A stretch of 64,000 nt of DNA from Dyadobacter luteus (GCF_003383615.1 NZ_QNUL01000006.1:124001-188000), one strand, 5' to 3'; shown: positions 1 through 10,640, counted from the stretch's first letter. Program-made: numbers and translations. Notes: generated by a model from the sequence alone, not told the origin.

Positions 1-853
1 TACCGATGTATTCCCCCAATACGCTCAGCAAGGTACATTGCATGCCACCGATGAAAATAAATGCTGCCGTAACTACCTGCCAACCTTTGGGATCGGGACC
101 GATTACCCATTGTCCGAAAAGAAAGATAAGCAGAAGTGCCCCCAAACCAAACAATCCCAGGCCTACGGGCATAAAGAGCCTGATGGGAAGTGCTGAATAG
201 CAAAAAAGGATATTTAGGAAAAGGGAAATAAGCTTACGCCAGGTATAGTTGGAGGCACCTTCTTCCCGCTTCTGGTGCGAAACCTGCACCTTGCCAATGT
301 TACTGGTGGTTCGGAAGATCAAACCATCAATATAAGGGTAGGGGCCTTTGTATTTAATGATTTCCTGTACAACTTCTTTGCTGATCAGTTTAAAGCTGGA
401 AAGGTATAGGTCTTTTGGTTTATTGAGCAGATAGCTGGTGATCCAGTTCACGACCTTACTTCCGAAATTGCGGTGACGGGCATGTTGTTTTTTTGCATAG
501 TAGGTGTATACGACATCATAATCACCATTTTCTGCTTTATCAAGCAGCTTCAGAATTTCTTCTGGCGGGTTCTGGAAGTCATCGTCGATCATGACGCAAT
601 AGTCGCCCTTCGACCAGTTCAGTCCGCACATGACAGCATTGAACTCCCCGTAATTTCTCCTGAGTGAGATAAAATGTACGTTAGGATGAGTGGCTGCCAG
701 TTGGCCGCACACTGCTTCTGATGCATCCCGGCTGTTGTCATTGATCAGTACAATTTCAAATGAAACAGAACTGAGTGCTGACTGCAGTCGCTGTACCAAT
801 GAGCTGATAGAAAACTCACTGTTGTACACAGGCACTACAACGGATAGTTTCAT
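1..853 (-). CDS. GT2 family glycosyltransferase (3' end beyond window)
   Basis: This is the N-terminal 284 residues of a family 2 glycosyltransferase; the stop codon lies outside the window. The start reads [11 protein letters not shown], typical of GT-A folds. LINDNSRD near residue 37 and the DXD-like DDDFQNP at about residues 90-96 should bind the nucleotide sugar and its metal ion. [14 protein letters not shown] is the usual helix after strand 3. Two hydrophobic segments near the visible end (about residues 222-250 and 258-284) match polyprenyl-phosphate sugar transferases of the DPM1/GtrB/ArnC type, so a membrane-bound enzyme using undecaprenyl phosphate is likely. Its ATG overlaps the aminotransferase stop (ATGA), which implies translational coupling and a shared surface-glycan pathway. 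The exact sugar cannot be told. Confidence 0.9.
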   Translation of the reverse strand, partial: MKLSVVVPVYNSEFSISSLVQRLQSALSSVSFEIVLINDNSRDASEAVCGQLAATHPNVHFISLRRNYGEFNAVMCGLNWSKGDYCVMIDDDFQNPPEEILKLLDKAENGDYDVVYTYYAKKQHARHRNFGSKVVNWITSYLLNKPKDLYLSSFKLISKEVVQEIIKYKGPYPYIDGLIFRTTSNIGKVQVSHQKREEGASNYTWRKLISLFLNILFCYSALPIRLFMPVGLGLFGLGALLLIFLFGQWVIGPDPKGWQVVTAAFIFIGGMQCTLLSVLGEYIG

Positions 854-1953
854 GGTTTTTGCCGTACAGAGAAGGTATTTATTGCATCAATAACGACTGA
901 AACTTCTTCATCCGTTAGCATCGGATGCAAAGGAAGGCTGATCACCTCGCGATGGATCTTTTCAGATACAGGCAGGTCCAGATGAGCCAGTTCCGTGTAG
1001 GCGTGTTGCTTATGTATAGGCAAAGGGTAATGAACATTTGTCTGTACACCGCAATTTTCAAGATGAGCAACCAGTGCCGCCCTTTCAGCATGCCTTACTA
1101 CAAATAAATGCCATGCATCCTGCTCCACTTTATCTGCGGGGGGAAGTGTAAGTCCTTCGGTTGTGATTTCATCCAGATAGCGCTGTGCAATCGCTCTTCT
1201 TCTTTTGTTATCACTCTCAAGATGAGGCAACTTTACGCTGAGTATAGCTGCATGTATCTCGTCCAACCGGCTGTTTGCACCTTTATATTCGTTTTTATAA
1301 CGTTCCTTTGAACCGTAATTCCGGAGGAAAGTTATCTTTTCTGCCAGTGTATCATCCGAAGTCGTAATTGCTCCTGCATCACCCAATGCTCCCAGATTTT
1401 TGGTAGGATAAAAACTGAATGCCGTAGCATCAGCAATATTTCCTACTTTTTTTCCTTTGTAAATTGCTCCGTGTGCCTGAGCAGCATCGGTGATCACTTT
1501 CAGACGATGTCTTTCGGCAATATCCATAATGGCATCCATCTCGCAGCTTCGGCCGTACAAATCCACCGTAATGATTGCCCGAGTATTGGGAGTGATCCGT
1601 TCTTCTACGAGTGCCGGATTCAGCAGCATCGTAACAGGATCAGGTTCTACCAATACAGGTGTAAGGCCGAGGTAAGAAACCGGCAACACTGATGCTATGT
1701 AGGTATTGGCAGGAACGATAAGCTCGCTGCCAGTCGGAAAATCAAATGCTTTTAAAATGAGCGTAATGGCATCCAGACCATTGGCTACACCAATGCAGTG
1801 AGCTGCTTCACAATAACTCGCAAAAGACTTTTCGAAGCTGCTAAGTTCTTTGCCGAGTATATACCAGCCAGAGCGTAGTACGCGTAAGGTGGCCTGTTCA
1901 ATAGCCTCCTGAAAAGGGGCATTGATCTGATTCAGATCTAAAAAGGGAATCAT
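850..1953 (-). CDS. DegT/DnrJ/EryC1/StrS aminotransferase (sugar 3-aminotransferase-like)
   Basis: PLP-dependent transaminase of the sugar aminotransferase family, 367 aa, full length. [10 protein letters not shown] (Asp156) and [13 protein letters not shown] (Lys185, the internal aldimine lysine) are the family signatures. The [15 protein letters not shown] form is typical of FdtB/QdtB enzymes that aminate dTDP-3-keto-6-deoxyhexoses, but the substrate is inference. The gene is bracketed by 4-bp ATGA overlaps: its ATG overlaps the stop of the 58-aa ORF upstream, and its stop overlaps the start of the GT2 glycosyltransferase. This suggests one translationally coupled unit that makes an amino-sugar and transfers it to a lipid or surface glycan. 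Confidence 0.9.
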   Translation of the reverse strand: MIPFLDLNQINAPFQEAIEQATLRVLRSGWYILGKELSSFEKSFASYCEAAHCIGVANGLDAITLILKAFDFPTGSELIVPANTYIASVLPVSYLGLTPVLVEPDPVTMLLNPALVEERITPNTRAIITVDLYGRSCEMDAIMDIAERHRLKVITDAAQAHGAIYKGKKVGNIADATAFSFYPTKNLGALGDAGAITTSDDTLAEKITFLRNYGSKERYKNEYKGANSRLDEIHAAILSVKLPHLESDNKRRRAIAQRYLDEITTEGLTLPPADKVEQDAWHLFVVRHAERAALVAHLENCGVQTNVHYPLPIHKQHAYTELAHLDLPVSEKIHREVISLPLHPMLTDEEVSVVIDAINTFSVRQKP

Positions 1954-2126
1954 GAGAAATTGGATCGATATAGTGGGTGTGATGAGAACCTGGAAATTTT
2001 TCGATCCGGGTCGTTAAGACCATAAGAATACATGATACTTTTTAAGATACCAGAAGTTTTGTTTTTCGGAACGATGAGATTGCCTGTGTCTGAGCCGAAA
2101 GTAATCAGCTCAACAAATTTTGGCAT
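1950..2126 (-). CDS. 58-aa ORF resembling the start of a WxcM/FdtA sugar ketoisomerase
   Basis: The ORF reads [19 protein letters not shown] and ends [10 protein letters not shown]. Its stop TGA overlaps the ATG of the aminotransferase in an ATGA, exactly as the aminotransferase overlaps the next gene, which argues that it is translated. The first 20 residues resemble the beginning of WxcM-like cupins (3,4-ketoisomerases such as FdtA), which normally precede FdtB. Residues 28-50 ([14 protein letters not shown], then a His) faintly recall the FdtA strand before its HxH motif. If so, the gene is cut to under half its normal length of about 140 aa and lacks the active-site histidines. Alternatively it is an unrelated small coupling peptide. 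Confidence 0.5.
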   Translation of the reverse strand: MPKFVELITFGSDTGNLIVPKNKTSGILKSIMYSYGLNDPDRKISRFSSHPLYRSNFS

Positions 2127-2396
2127 AATTTAAATTCTGTTAGGGTATGATTTGGTTCACGCTTCAAACCGCATTCTGAGCATATATATACGTCAGAGGT
2201 TACTTATGAATCGCTGGGTAAATGTATTCTCTTTGTAGGTTAAATTCCAAACAGACATAATAATTTTATTGAAAATTGGCTACTTTCCAAATAATGTATG
2301 CTTGGGGTGACAAATAAATTTACCTGAGATATGGCTATTGTGCGATTATTACGCAGTGCGTTGCGAATAAATTTGATAATATTAAAAGAGCATTAA

Positions 2397-5300
2397 TTAT
2401 TTCCAGCTTGGGATAATTTTGCTTCCCTCTTCCGTTTGCTCTACCTTCAGATAAGTCTGAATTTCCTGCTGCAAATCTTCGACGTGACTGATGATCCCGA
2501 CAATCCTGTTTTCTTTTCGCAGAGATTTTAATGTTTCAAAAACTGTTTGCAGTGCATTTTTATCCAGCGAGCCAAATCCTTCATCCAAGAAGAAAAAGTT
2601 ATGTCTGGATTCGTTCCTGATATGTATATGATCAGCAAGGGCCAGAGCCAGTGAAAGTGCCGCCTGAAATTTTTGACCACCGGAAAGCGTCTTCAACAGA
2701 CGCATATGACCGCCATTGAGTAAATCCCGGACCCAGAAGCTGTTTCCGTCGCCTAATTCCAGATGAAGTTGCTGGTGAGTCATTTGGTGGAAACGGTGAT
2801 TGGCAGCCTGAATCAGATTTTGGAGGTAAATACTGGAGGCATAATCGACAAATCCGCTTGACCGGAAAAGTTTTGCCAGATCGTCCAGATGGGATTTTCG
2901 GATTTTTAGCTTGGCAATTTCTTTAAGCAGGTTTGTTTTGCGGGTTAAGTCTTCTTTTAGTTTTTTTAATAATCCTTCTAACCGGCCTTCTTCTTTGCGA
3001 AGATCGCTGAGGCTGGCATCCAGTGCTGCTTTTTCTGTAATCAGTAACTGATGGGTTTCTGCCTGGTAATGGTTGTCCTGATGTGTTTCCTTTAAAGTAT
3101 CCAGTTCTTGCTTTATGTTTCTCAATGCCGATTTGAATGTGTCAATTTCCCGTCTTTCATGCTCGATAGCAATCGGATTCAGCAGTATTTTTTCAACAAA
3201 GTCTTCAGACTGAAATTCAAATTGAGCAAGCTGTTTTGTCAATGCATCTCTGACATGGTTCAGTTCCTGCTGATGATTTTCCAGTGCCTTCAACAGGGTA
3301 TTCTGGCTCCCGGAAATGATATCTTTCTCTTTTTCATTGATGTCGATCTGAGCAACTGTTGTTTCGTACAGCTGTTTTATTTCTGAATAAGATGTTTTCA
3401 GTTCAGCAGCCTTCTGAACAATCGTATCCTGTTCTACATCAGCCCAGTCACTCAATTTTACCTGAACCAGTTGAGAGGTAAGGGTTGAAGCCGTACTCTC
3501 GTTTTGGAGTATATTATTTCTGAGCTCGTTTAAAGGTTTTTCAAAAACTTCTGTTTTTTCTGTCAGAGATTTTTCTAGTTCAGCAGTTTTGTTTTTGATC
3601 TTTACTTCAACCTCTCTGATCTGCTTTTGAAGCTGCTCCATACGGGCGAGTTCCTGTTCAAAAGCTTCACGATTTTCTTTACTGAACTTCTCCCATACGA
3701 AAATCAGATCGTGTGCCTTAATCCGTTCCTTTATTTCTGCGTAGCGGTTGCGAATGTTGTTTTTTTGCTTTTCAATATTTTCTATGGAAGAAAAATCCTT
3801 CAGTGTATCTGCCTGAAATCTGCGGACAGAATCCTCCATCTTCTGAAGTTGCAGTCTTCGATTTTCTTCCAAACTGAGCTGTTCTGTCAGATTTTCATCC
3901 TGATGTAAAATGGAAGGGTGGTGGGCTGAGCCACACAATGGACAAGGATCTCCGTCTGACAAGCCCGAAGCGTATTGATGCAGTGCAATCTGTGTTTGAA
4001 TTCGTACGCTGAGCTGTGCTATTCTTTCTCTCTCAGCTTCACTTTGCGTAAGATATTTGTTAACAGCCTTTTCAATTTCTTCAGATCCGGCCTGTATCGA
4101 CAGTTCCAGTGTAAAGAAATCAATGGCTTTCTTTACCTTACCGGATAGTTTTTCAGTAAAGACAAGTTGTTCATTTTTAAGGTCTTCTGCCTCTTTCAGT
4201 AAGGCTTTTCTATTTTGTTCAATTTCGTCTGCGGTAGCAAACCAACCTTTGATCTGACTGAGTACATGAATGTCAATGAGCTGCGTTTTGTTGAGATCGT
4301 TATCTGTTTCGAGTGTTTTTTTCTCTTGTTGAAGGATTTCAATAGCAGCTTGTTTGGCTTTCAGTTGCTCTTCAGCTTTCACCAACCTGTTTTTAAGTTG
4401 AGCCAGTTTTTCTCCGAGCTGTTTAATCCCGATTACCTTTTCGAGTTCTTCAGCCAGGTCGATCAGTTCCTGTCGTTTGTCGTAAGCATTTTTAAGGCTT
4501 TCCTGTGTCTCTTTTTGCTTGATTAATGTCTCGCTCAGCTCTTTTTCTTTTCCGGCATTCAGTTCATAGGTATTTTTATCTCTGGCGGTCGCGGCGGTTA
4601 GTGATTTCTGTTGATCCAATAATGTTTTGAAATGAATAGAGCAAATTTCAAACAGGCGAAGGCTTTCTTCCCGTTCCTCCATTTGTGATTTCCGGGATTC
4701 GAGTGTCACAAGCTGTTCATTCAGAAGCTGCATTTTCTCAAAAGCAAGCTTCAGGGATTGCATTTTTTCCAACTCAGCAGCAAGCAAACTCAGCTTTTCG
4801 CTTGCTTGCAAAATTGTGGTTAGTACCGATTGCTTCTGTTCTTCTCTGGTGTCTATAGCCTGTTGGTCTATTTCCGCGACTGCCTGCAACTGACCATCCA
4901 GATTGGACAATTCAAGATCATTCTGTTTACTGAGTGTGCCAACTTTCCGGCTCAGATCGTACTTCTCCAACTGAAAAAGCTCTTTCATCATGCGGGTTCT
5001 TTCGGCATCTTTCAGTTCAATAAATTCCTGAAAACGCCCCTGCGGAATGATAATCGTTCGCCTGAAATTGTCGTAGCTGAGTCCTATGATACTTTCGGTC
5101 GTTTCATGCTCGGGAAGCGGCATCCAGTTACCTTCTTTCTGAATGTAAGCCTTCCTTTCGAATGTCTTTACTTCTTTGAAGTTTTTGCTATTTCGTTTTC
5201 CCTTTACCGTAAACCTGTAATTGTCAGCGTTTTTTCCGGCAATGCATTCAAAATCAATTAATAAATCATCTGATCGAAGATTCATCATGTTGTATGTACG

Positions 5301-5495
5301 GTCATCCCCGGCTTTGTTGAGCCGTTCCGTATCACCATATAAAGCAAAAGTAATGGCTTCCAGTATAGACGATTTTCCGCTCCCTACCGATCCGAATATA
5401 CCGAATAACGAGGCATCTGTAAGTGCATCAAATTCAATTTCCTGTTCAGTCAGATAGGAGTATAATCCTTTTATTTTTAGTGATTTAGGAATCAT
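2397..5495 (-). CDS. sbcC: SbcC-type SMC nuclease subunit (AAA ATPase)
   Basis: Large 1032-aa Rad50/SbcC-like ATPase. Walker A is GSVGSGKSS near residue 35. Two long coiled-coil arms flank a zinc hook CPLCGSAHH at about residues 516-524. The ABC signature LSGGQKF lies near residue 935 and Walker B FFFLDEGFGSLD near residue 968. With SbcD the complex cleaves DNA hairpins and double-strand ends bound by protein. The domain order and length match the family, so the gene appears intact. No sbcD lies upstream or downstream: the next gene upstream encodes a GH3-family enzyme. The partner is presumably elsewhere in the genome, or less likely this subunit works with another nuclease. Confidence 0.9.
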   Translation of the reverse strand: MIPKSLKIKGLYSYLTEQEIEFDALTDASLFGIFGSVGSGKSSILEAITFALYGDTERLNKAGDDRTYNMMNLRSDDLLIDFECIAGKNADNYRFTVKGKRNSKNFKEVKTFERKAYIQKEGNWMPLPEHETTESIIGLSYDNFRRTIIIPQGRFQEFIELKDAERTRMMKELFQLEKYDLSRKVGTLSKQNDLELSNLDGQLQAVAEIDQQAIDTREEQKQSVLTTILQASEKLSLLAAELEKMQSLKLAFEKMQLLNEQLVTLESRKSQMEEREESLRLFEICSIHFKTLLDQQKSLTAATARDKNTYELNAGKEKELSETLIKQKETQESLKNAYDKRQELIDLAEELEKVIGIKQLGEKLAQLKNRLVKAEEQLKAKQAAIEILQQEKKTLETDNDLNKTQLIDIHVLSQIKGWFATADEIEQNRKALLKEAEDLKNEQLVFTEKLSGKVKKAIDFFTLELSIQAGSEEIEKAVNKYLTQSEAERERIAQLSVRIQTQIALHQYASGLSDGDPCPLCGSAHHPSILHQDENLTEQLSLEENRRLQLQKMEDSVRRFQADTLKDFSSIENIEKQKNNIRNRYAEIKERIKAHDLIFVWEKFSKENREAFEQELARMEQLQKQIREVEVKIKNKTAELEKSLTEKTEVFEKPLNELRNNILQNESTASTLTSQLVQVKLSDWADVEQDTIVQKAAELKTSYSEIKQLYETTVAQIDINEKEKDIISGSQNTLLKALENHQQELNHVRDALTKQLAQFEFQSEDFVEKILLNPIAIEHERREIDTFKSALRNIKQELDTLKETHQDNHYQAETHQLLITEKAALDASLSDLRKEEGRLEGLLKKLKEDLTRKTNLLKEIAKLKIRKSHLDDLAKLFRSSGFVDYASSIYLQNLIQAANHRFHQMTHQQLHLELGDGNSFWVRDLLNGGHMRLLKTLSGGQKFQAALSLALALADHIHIRNESRHNFFFLDEGFGSLDKNALQTVFETLKSLRKENRIVGIISHVEDLQQEIQTYLKVEQTEEGSKIIPSWK

Positions 5496-5563
5496 AGGGT
5501 AGCGGTATGCACACCATTTTTAGCGACATACAGGTTGATTTTCGTAGGCTGATAAAGATGAGA

Positions 5564-7105
5564 TTATCTGTCTAATTGTGATGATTCATCCAGACTCATA
5601 GAAAGTAGATCGTCAAGATAAGTTCTGTCGTTGCTCAGTCTTGGAACCTTATTCTGTCCGCCGAGTTTTTGTCTTTTTCCCATCCAGGAGTAGAACGTGC
5701 CCGCAGGGACAAAATGAACCAGAGGCTCAACCAGTGCCATATCTTTATATCTCTTGGCGTCATAGTCCGAGTTGATCTCACGAAGCGATTTGTCCAGAAT
5801 AGCAATAAAAGCCTGGCGGTCTGCAGGTTCTTTGTTGAACTCTATAATCCATTCATGTCCGCCTCTTGATCCATCACCCATGTAAACAGGTCCGGCGGTA
5901 TAGTTGGCAACCAGCGAATCGGTTTCGTGGGCTGCAATTTTAATGGCATAGTCTGCATTCTCAACGATCACTTCTTCACCGAACGCATTAATAAAATGTT
6001 TGGTGCGGCCGCTCACTTTGAGTCTGAAGGGATATTTGGATGTGAATTTTACGGTATCTCCAATCAGATATCTCCACAAACCGGCATTCGTCGAGATGAC
6101 CAAAGCATAATTAACACCGATTTCCACTTCATCAAGTAACAAGGCTTTTGGATGAGCCTTTCCCACTTCATCCATGGGTATGAATTCATAAAATATACCG
6201 TAATCCAGCATCAATAGCATTTCGCCCACACGACTCAAATCATCCTGAATCGCAAAAAAGCCTTCAGAAGCGCTGTAAGTTTCAAGGTATGTAACCTGAT
6301 CGGACGGGAAGTATTTGCTGGTAAACAAATCGCGGTAAGGTTCGAAAGAAACTGCTCCGTGTACGAAAACCTCAAAATCGGGCCATACTTCAAGCATATT
6401 GCTTTTCTGAGTCCGTTCGAGAATCTGATCAAGCAAAACGATAGTCCAGGTGGGTACACCAAGAATGCTGGTTACATTTTCCTGAGAACAGATGGAAGCC
6501 ATCTTGTCGAGCTTGCTTTCCCAATGGTCCATCAATGCTACTTCAAGAGGAGGAGTGCGCATGAATTCGCCCCAGGCCGGCAGGTTTTGCATAATTACCG
6601 CTGATACATCACCGACTTGTGTGTAATCATCAAACGGGTTTGCGTGTAAAGTGCCACCAATAGACAAACCCTTTCCATCGAAAACACGCGTCTCCGGGCG
6701 ATTGTGGATCAGGAGAGTCATCATATCTTTTCCGCCTTCGTAGTGGCAGTCCTCTAAGGCTTCCGGCGAAACAGGCAGGTACTTACTGCGTGCGTTGGTT
6801 GTTCCCGATGATTTGGAAAACCATTCAATGGGGGATGGCCAAAGTACGTTAGGTTCACCTTTTAAAACACGCTCTATGTAAGGATACAGCTCTTCATAGG
6901 ACGATACAGGCACCTGATCCTGAAATTCCCGGATGGATTTGATCTGGCCATAGTTATGCCTTGAACCCCATTCCGTATAACGAGCCGTTTCGATAAGCTC
7001 AGAGAAAATACGTTGCTGGGTTTCAACCGGATTCTTCATAAACTGTTCTATCCTTTCAAAGCGTCGCTTCAAAAACCAGACAGTCATATCATTCACCAGC
7101 TTCAT
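5564..7105 (-). CDS. GH3 auxin-responsive-promoter family acyl-adenylating enzyme
   Basis: A 513-aa member of the GH3 branch of the ANL adenylate-forming superfamily (the plant enzymes conjugate amino acids to jasmonate or auxin). The P-loop SKSSGTTNARSKYLP near residue 95 is the characteristic adenylation motif, and the C-terminal SGRTKHFINAFGEEV loop is the hinge region. I chose ATG 7105 (MKLVNDMTVWFLKRR) because the open frame upstream begins only at a GTG and adds 30 residues with no homology feel; 513 aa fits bacterial GH3 proteins. The bacterial substrate is not established. It is a single gene, with a small membrane protein gene ending 113 bp upstream of the chosen start. Confidence 0.85.
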   Translation of the reverse strand: MKLVNDMTVWFLKRRFERIEQFMKNPVETQQRIFSELIETARYTEWGSRHNYGQIKSIREFQDQVPVSSYEELYPYIERVLKGEPNVLWPSPIEWFSKSSGTTNARSKYLPVSPEALEDCHYEGGKDMMTLLIHNRPETRVFDGKGLSIGGTLHANPFDDYTQVGDVSAVIMQNLPAWGEFMRTPPLEVALMDHWESKLDKMASICSQENVTSILGVPTWTIVLLDQILERTQKSNMLEVWPDFEVFVHGAVSFEPYRDLFTSKYFPSDQVTYLETYSASEGFFAIQDDLSRVGEMLLMLDYGIFYEFIPMDEVGKAHPKALLLDEVEIGVNYALVISTNAGLWRYLIGDTVKFTSKYPFRLKVSGRTKHFINAFGEEVIVENADYAIKIAAHETDSLVANYTAGPVYMGDGSRGGHEWIIEFNKEPADRQAFIAILDKSLREINSDYDAKRYKDMALVEPLVHFVPAGTFYSWMGKRQKLGGQNKVPRLSNDRTYLDDLLSMSLDESSQLDR

Positions 7106-7218
7106 AACACGTTCCGTTGTGGATATTGAGTTGTAAAATTCTGTAAAATTAACAATAAAAACGGTGAGAGAACAGCTTACTACTGTTTCCCTCACCGGGT
7201 TAAATCAATTTTTAAATG

Positions 7219-7473
7219 CTATGTCCTGGAACTGAACTTTCTGTAAAGAAAAAGAAGCAGAACCGATCCGAGAATAGCTATAAAGAGACTTCCGATATCG
7301 AAGCCATCGACTTTCCCGAAGCCCAAAAGTGATGATATCCAACCTCCGACAACGGCTCCGGCAATACCTATCAGGATGGTAACTATAAATCCGCCGGGAT
7401 CTTTTCCCGGGTGAAGTGCTTTGGCAATAGCTCCTGCGAGGAGTCCTACGATAATCCAGGCTAAAATACCCAT
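7219..7473 (-). CDS. GlsB/YeaQ/YmgE family small membrane protein
   Basis: An 84-aa integral membrane protein of the transglycosylase-associated/GlsB family. It is glycine-rich with three hydrophobic helices: MGILAWIIVGLLAGAIAK, a central segment after PGGFIVTILIG, and FIAILGSVLLLFLYRK. The GAIAK...GKDPGGF and GAVVGGW motifs are the family hallmarks. Members are linked to general stress response in other bacteria, but the biochemical role is unknown. It stands alone between the GH3 gene and the S41 protease on the same strand. Confidence 0.88.
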   Translation of the reverse strand: MGILAWIIVGLLAGAIAKALHPGKDPGGFIVTILIGIAGAVVGGWISSLLGFGKVDGFDIGSLFIAILGSVLLLFLYRKFSSRT

Positions 7474-7566
7474 TCTGTTTTAGTTTAGTGTGACAGTATG
7501 GGTGTCAATATACAAAAACTTTGCCTGATAAGGTATTCAAAATCCGATAGGATATTCTGATGCGTT

Positions 7567-8967
7567 TTACCGGTCGAAAAACATATTACTTCCCCCCGCT
7601 TTGTTAACGACAGAAGAGCCTATCTCCAGATAAACCGGTGTGTTTTCCTGAGCTTTTCCTCGTGCCAGAGGCGAGCCTGTTATAACCGTCATCGCTCTGT
7701 TGAGCAGCGGATCTTTAAGACTTCCGTAAGGATATAATTTAGTCCCTTCAATCACCGAGTACGTAGGAGTGAAGCCAACAGAATAGTCGGATTGCTTCAG
7801 GCTGTTGAACGACTTGGTAACGATAGGTTGCATGCCCCATTTGATACCTTTGTCTTTCCCTGTTATCGTAATGGAACCTACATTTTTTCCATAAGTGACA
7901 TCACCTACGAGCGTTACATTCATAAAGGGTTTGAGGCCGTTGATCAGCAGTTCACTCGCTGAAGCGGAATTTCTGGAAGTGATAATCACCAGGTTAGTCA
8001 GGCTTTGTCCGATATTCTGCGACTTGGTCTGAAATTTCTCAGAAAAGAAACCAGCGCCATATTGCTTTTCCAAAGCAGGTGTAACCGTGGCGTTGTATTC
8101 TTTATAGTAAAAAACATCATTGTTGGTAACTTTTCCCATTAAGCTCGCCAGGTTAGTAGCAGAACTTACATAACCACCACCATTATAGCGTAAATCGAGG
8201 ATCAGCGAGTTGACGCCCGCACTTTTGAAATTTGCAAAAATATTATCCAGTTTCTGGTCATAAGCTTTTGAACCACTTACACTGTCGGGGCCAGGCACGA
8301 ACTGATGGTACACAATGTAGCCCACCTTGTTGGAGCCATATTGATACAGTGTGTCGAAGTGAATCGGATCTTCCTGTAATTCCAGTTTTGCAGCTGTCCG
8401 TTGTGTAGTACCTTCCGTAATTACGCCTGCATCACTTACGGTACCAACGGTGAATTTCAGGGGGCCATCGCCTCTTAGCAGAGCATTATAATTGGAAGTG
8501 GTTAGTTTCTGATCATCAATATGAGTGAAAATATCACCTCTTTTAAAGCCCGCTTTCGCCGCAGGAGAACCTGGAAGTGTGTACAAAACAATACCCACCA
8601 CATTTGTACTGCCCGACGGATATATCACCAGACGATAGTCGAGACCCGTTGTTTTTGTATTTCCATTCAGTGATGAAGTGAGCTCATCGGCACTTTCCTG
8701 TATCCAGGAAAAACGGTCGCCATTCGGATTGCTGGTGCGATCGTATTTATATAAAAGTGATGAGAAATATTCTGACGGCCCCAGCGCATTATTTGGGTTT
8801 GCCGGTATCTTATCATTCCAGTAATACCAGTGTTTCATGTTGGAAAGTATCCACTCATTGGTCTGGCTGTCGGTGGCTGGATCCACCGTTTTATCTTTGC
8901 AGGAATAGAGCAGCGGCAAAAGCGCCAGCATGATTACAATTCGTTTCAAAAGCATTTTTTTATGCAT
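7567..8967 (-). CDS. S41 family C-terminal processing peptidase, lipoprotein
   Basis: A 466-aa secreted serine protease. The N-terminus [13 protein letters not shown] ends in the lipobox LLYSC, so the protein should be anchored by a lipidated cysteine. A PDZ domain follows in the first half ([12 protein letters not shown]). The S41 catalytic motif [10 protein letters not shown] carries the nucleophilic serine near residue 335, and [10 protein letters not shown] holds the lysine of the Ser/Lys pair. [14 protein letters not shown] supplies the oxyanion region. Start 8967 overlaps the ornithine aminotransferase stop by 8 bp; ATG 8955, just past that stop, is also possible. Tight coupling to an amino-acid gene is probably only positional. 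Confidence 0.87.
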   Translation of the reverse strand: MHKKMLLKRIVIMLALLPLLYSCKDKTVDPATDSQTNEWILSNMKHWYYWNDKIPANPNNALGPSEYFSSLLYKYDRTSNPNGDRFSWIQESADELTSSLNGNTKTTGLDYRLVIYPSGSTNVVGIVLYTLPGSPAAKAGFKRGDIFTHIDDQKLTTSNYNALLRGDGPLKFTVGTVSDAGVITEGTTQRTAAKLELQEDPIHFDTLYQYGSNKVGYIVYHQFVPGPDSVSGSKAYDQKLDNIFANFKSAGVNSLILDLRYNGGGYVSSATNLASLMGKVTNNDVFYYKEYNATVTPALEKQYGAGFFSEKFQTKSQNIGQSLTNLVIITSRNSASASELLINGLKPFMNVTLVGDVTYGKNVGSITITGKDKGIKWGMQPIVTKSFNSLKQSDYSVGFTPTYSVIEGTKLYPYGSLKDPLLNRAMTVITGSPLARGKAQENTPVYLEIGSSVVNKAGGSNMFFDR

Positions 8968-10216
8968 TAAAATGGATAAAAACATCAGCAATAATATCAC
9001 ATGCGGCGTTCATTTGTTCCTCGTTAATCACCAAAGGTGGGGCAAATCTGATTTTGTTGCCATGTGTAGGTTTACATAGCAAACCTTGTTCCATCATTTT
9101 GTAACAAAGATTCATGGCAGTTGGGCTGTCTTCCGAATCGTTGATCACAATAGCATTCAGCAGTCCTTTGCCTCTTACGAGCTCAATCAGGTTACATTCC
9201 TTTTGCAGTGTTTCCATTCTGGATCTGAAAAGAGCTCCCATGACTTCTGCATTAACTGCCAGATTTTCGTCTTCGACTACTTGTAAAGCCGCTATCGTAA
9301 CCGCACAGGCGAGAGGATTTCCGCCATATGTAGAGCCGTGTTCACCCGGAGCAATTGTCAGCATCACTTCATCATCGGCGAAGGCGGCAGATACCGGCAT
9401 GGTTCCTCCGGAAAGTGCTTTTCCCAACACAAGTATATCTGGTTTTACTCCCTCCCAGTCGCAGGCCAGTCTTTTTCCTGTTCTGCCTATGCCGGTCTGT
9501 ACTTCATCTGCGATGAAAAGTACATTGTACTGGGTGCAAAGTTTGCGTACCCCTTTCAGATAACCATCTTGTGGAACGACCACTCCGGCTTCTCCCTGAA
9601 TCGGTTCTACCATAAATCCGGCAATATCCGGATCGGTACGAAATGCATTTTCGAGCGCATCCAAATCATCGTAAGGGATAATCAGCATACCAGGGAGAAA
9701 TGGTCCGTAGTCGTTGGTGCTGGAAGGGTCAGTGGACGACGAAACAGCCGCCAGTGTACGGCCCCAGAAGTTGCCGGAAGCATATACTGTTTTCGCTTTA
9801 TTGGGTGCGATACCTTTTACCTTGTATGCCCATTTACGGGTTAACTTAAGTGCAGTTTCTCCACCTTCAACCCCGCTGTTCATCATCAGCACTTTATCAT
9901 AACCGAAGTAATCACAAAGGAATTTCTCACACTCGCCCAGTTTGTCATTGTAAAAAGCGCGGGAAGTTAGAGTCAGTTTTTGTGCCTGGTCTATCATCGC
10001 CTGGACAATTTTCGGATGGCAATGCCCCTGACTTACCGCACTGTAGGCAGAGAGAAAATCCAGATATCGTTTCCCTTCTACATCCCACAGATACACGCCT
10101 GATCCCCTGGAAAGAACCACCGGCATGGGCTTATAATTATGAGCGCCATAGCGGTATTCAAGTTCTATTGCCTGCTGAGATACATTCATGAAAGTAGTGT
10201 CGGTGTGATGAGCCAT
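8960..10216 (-). CDS. rocD: Ornithine--oxo-acid transaminase
   Basis: A class III PLP aminotransferase of 418 aa that converts ornithine and 2-oxoglutarate to glutamate semialdehyde and glutamate. [13 protein letters not shown] at the start is characteristic of ornithine aminotransferase. [28 protein letters not shown] and [10 protein letters not shown] (Lys near residue 264 binds PLP) are the class III signatures. ATG 10216 is used; an internal Met at 10189 ([15 protein letters not shown]) is an equally good start and fits homologues better. It overlaps the S41 gene downstream. It belongs to arginine and ornithine catabolism or proline supply; an arginine decarboxylase lies about 6 kb away but is not linked in an operon. 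Confidence 0.93.
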   Translation of the reverse strand: MAHHTDTTFMNVSQQAIELEYRYGAHNYKPMPVVLSRGSGVYLWDVEGKRYLDFLSAYSAVSQGHCHPKIVQAMIDQAQKLTLTSRAFYNDKLGECEKFLCDYFGYDKVLMMNSGVEGGETALKLTRKWAYKVKGIAPNKAKTVYASGNFWGRTLAAVSSSTDPSSTNDYGPFLPGMLIIPYDDLDALENAFRTDPDIAGFMVEPIQGEAGVVVPQDGYLKGVRKLCTQYNVLFIADEVQTGIGRTGKRLACDWEGVKPDILVLGKALSGGTMPVSAAFADDEVMLTIAPGEHGSTYGGNPLACAVTIAALQVVEDENLAVNAEVMGALFRSRMETLQKECNLIELVRGKGLLNAIVINDSEDSPTAMNLCYKMMEQGLLCKPTHGNKIRFAPPLVINEEQMNAACDIIADVFIHFNA

Positions 10217-10322
10217 TAAATATACGCTTTTGAAATGAAGTTGGATTTGATAGGTAAAAATACGGAAAAGGTTGTTGATTATCTGATTTGAGATGGTCTA
10301 ATACATTAACTTATAAAATGGT

Positions 10323-10330
10323 TATATTTG
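10323..10330 (+). promoter_or_regulatory. Putative -7 promoter element TATATTTG
   Basis: Exact match to the Bacteroidota sigma-A -7 consensus TAnnTTTG, 76 nt upstream of the antitoxin-like gene, in the gap divergent from the ornithine aminotransferase. No convincing -33 TTTG at standard spacing was seen. Confidence 0.45.
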
Positions 10331-10406
10331 TTAACTGCTGTTTTTGTTAATAACTATAAAGTCAGGATTTCGAAAGGATATGGTTTAACTACTTAGGGTA
10401 TATATC

Positions 10407-10640
10407 ATGAAGTTACAATATATCGCAGATAGCAAGGGTATTACAACTGGTGTTTATATACCTATTGCTGAGTGGGAAGAAATGAAAATCAGGTTTGAAG
10501 GAATTGAAGCTGAAGAAACAGATAATATTCCTCAATGGCACAAGGATGTAGTTATGGCACGTCTTAAAGAATCCGGTGAAAAATCAGAATCAGTTTTGGA
10601 TTTCGATATTGCTATGGACGATTTAGAGAGAAGTATCTGA
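10407..10640 (+). CDS. Antitoxin-like protein upstream of ParE-type toxin
   Basis: A 77-aa acidic protein starting MKLQYIADSKGITTGVYIP. The N-terminal strand-like part and acidic C-terminal helix (DFDIAMDDLERSI) resemble RelB/PHD-type addiction modules, particularly the companions of ParE-like toxins in Bacteroidota. No clear HTH is visible. The stop shares one base with the toxin start (TGATG), so the two are translationally coupled. Function as antitoxin is inferred from position and size, not from a recognised motif. Confidence 0.7.
   Translation: MKLQYIADSKGITTGVYIPIAEWEEMKIRFEGIEAEETDNIPQWHKDVVMARLKESGEKSESVLDFDIAMDDLERSI

Noticed and set aside
5496-5563. Truncated sbcD upstream of sbcC
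   Set aside because: The gap is under 70 bp and contains no open frame with calcineurin-type motifs.
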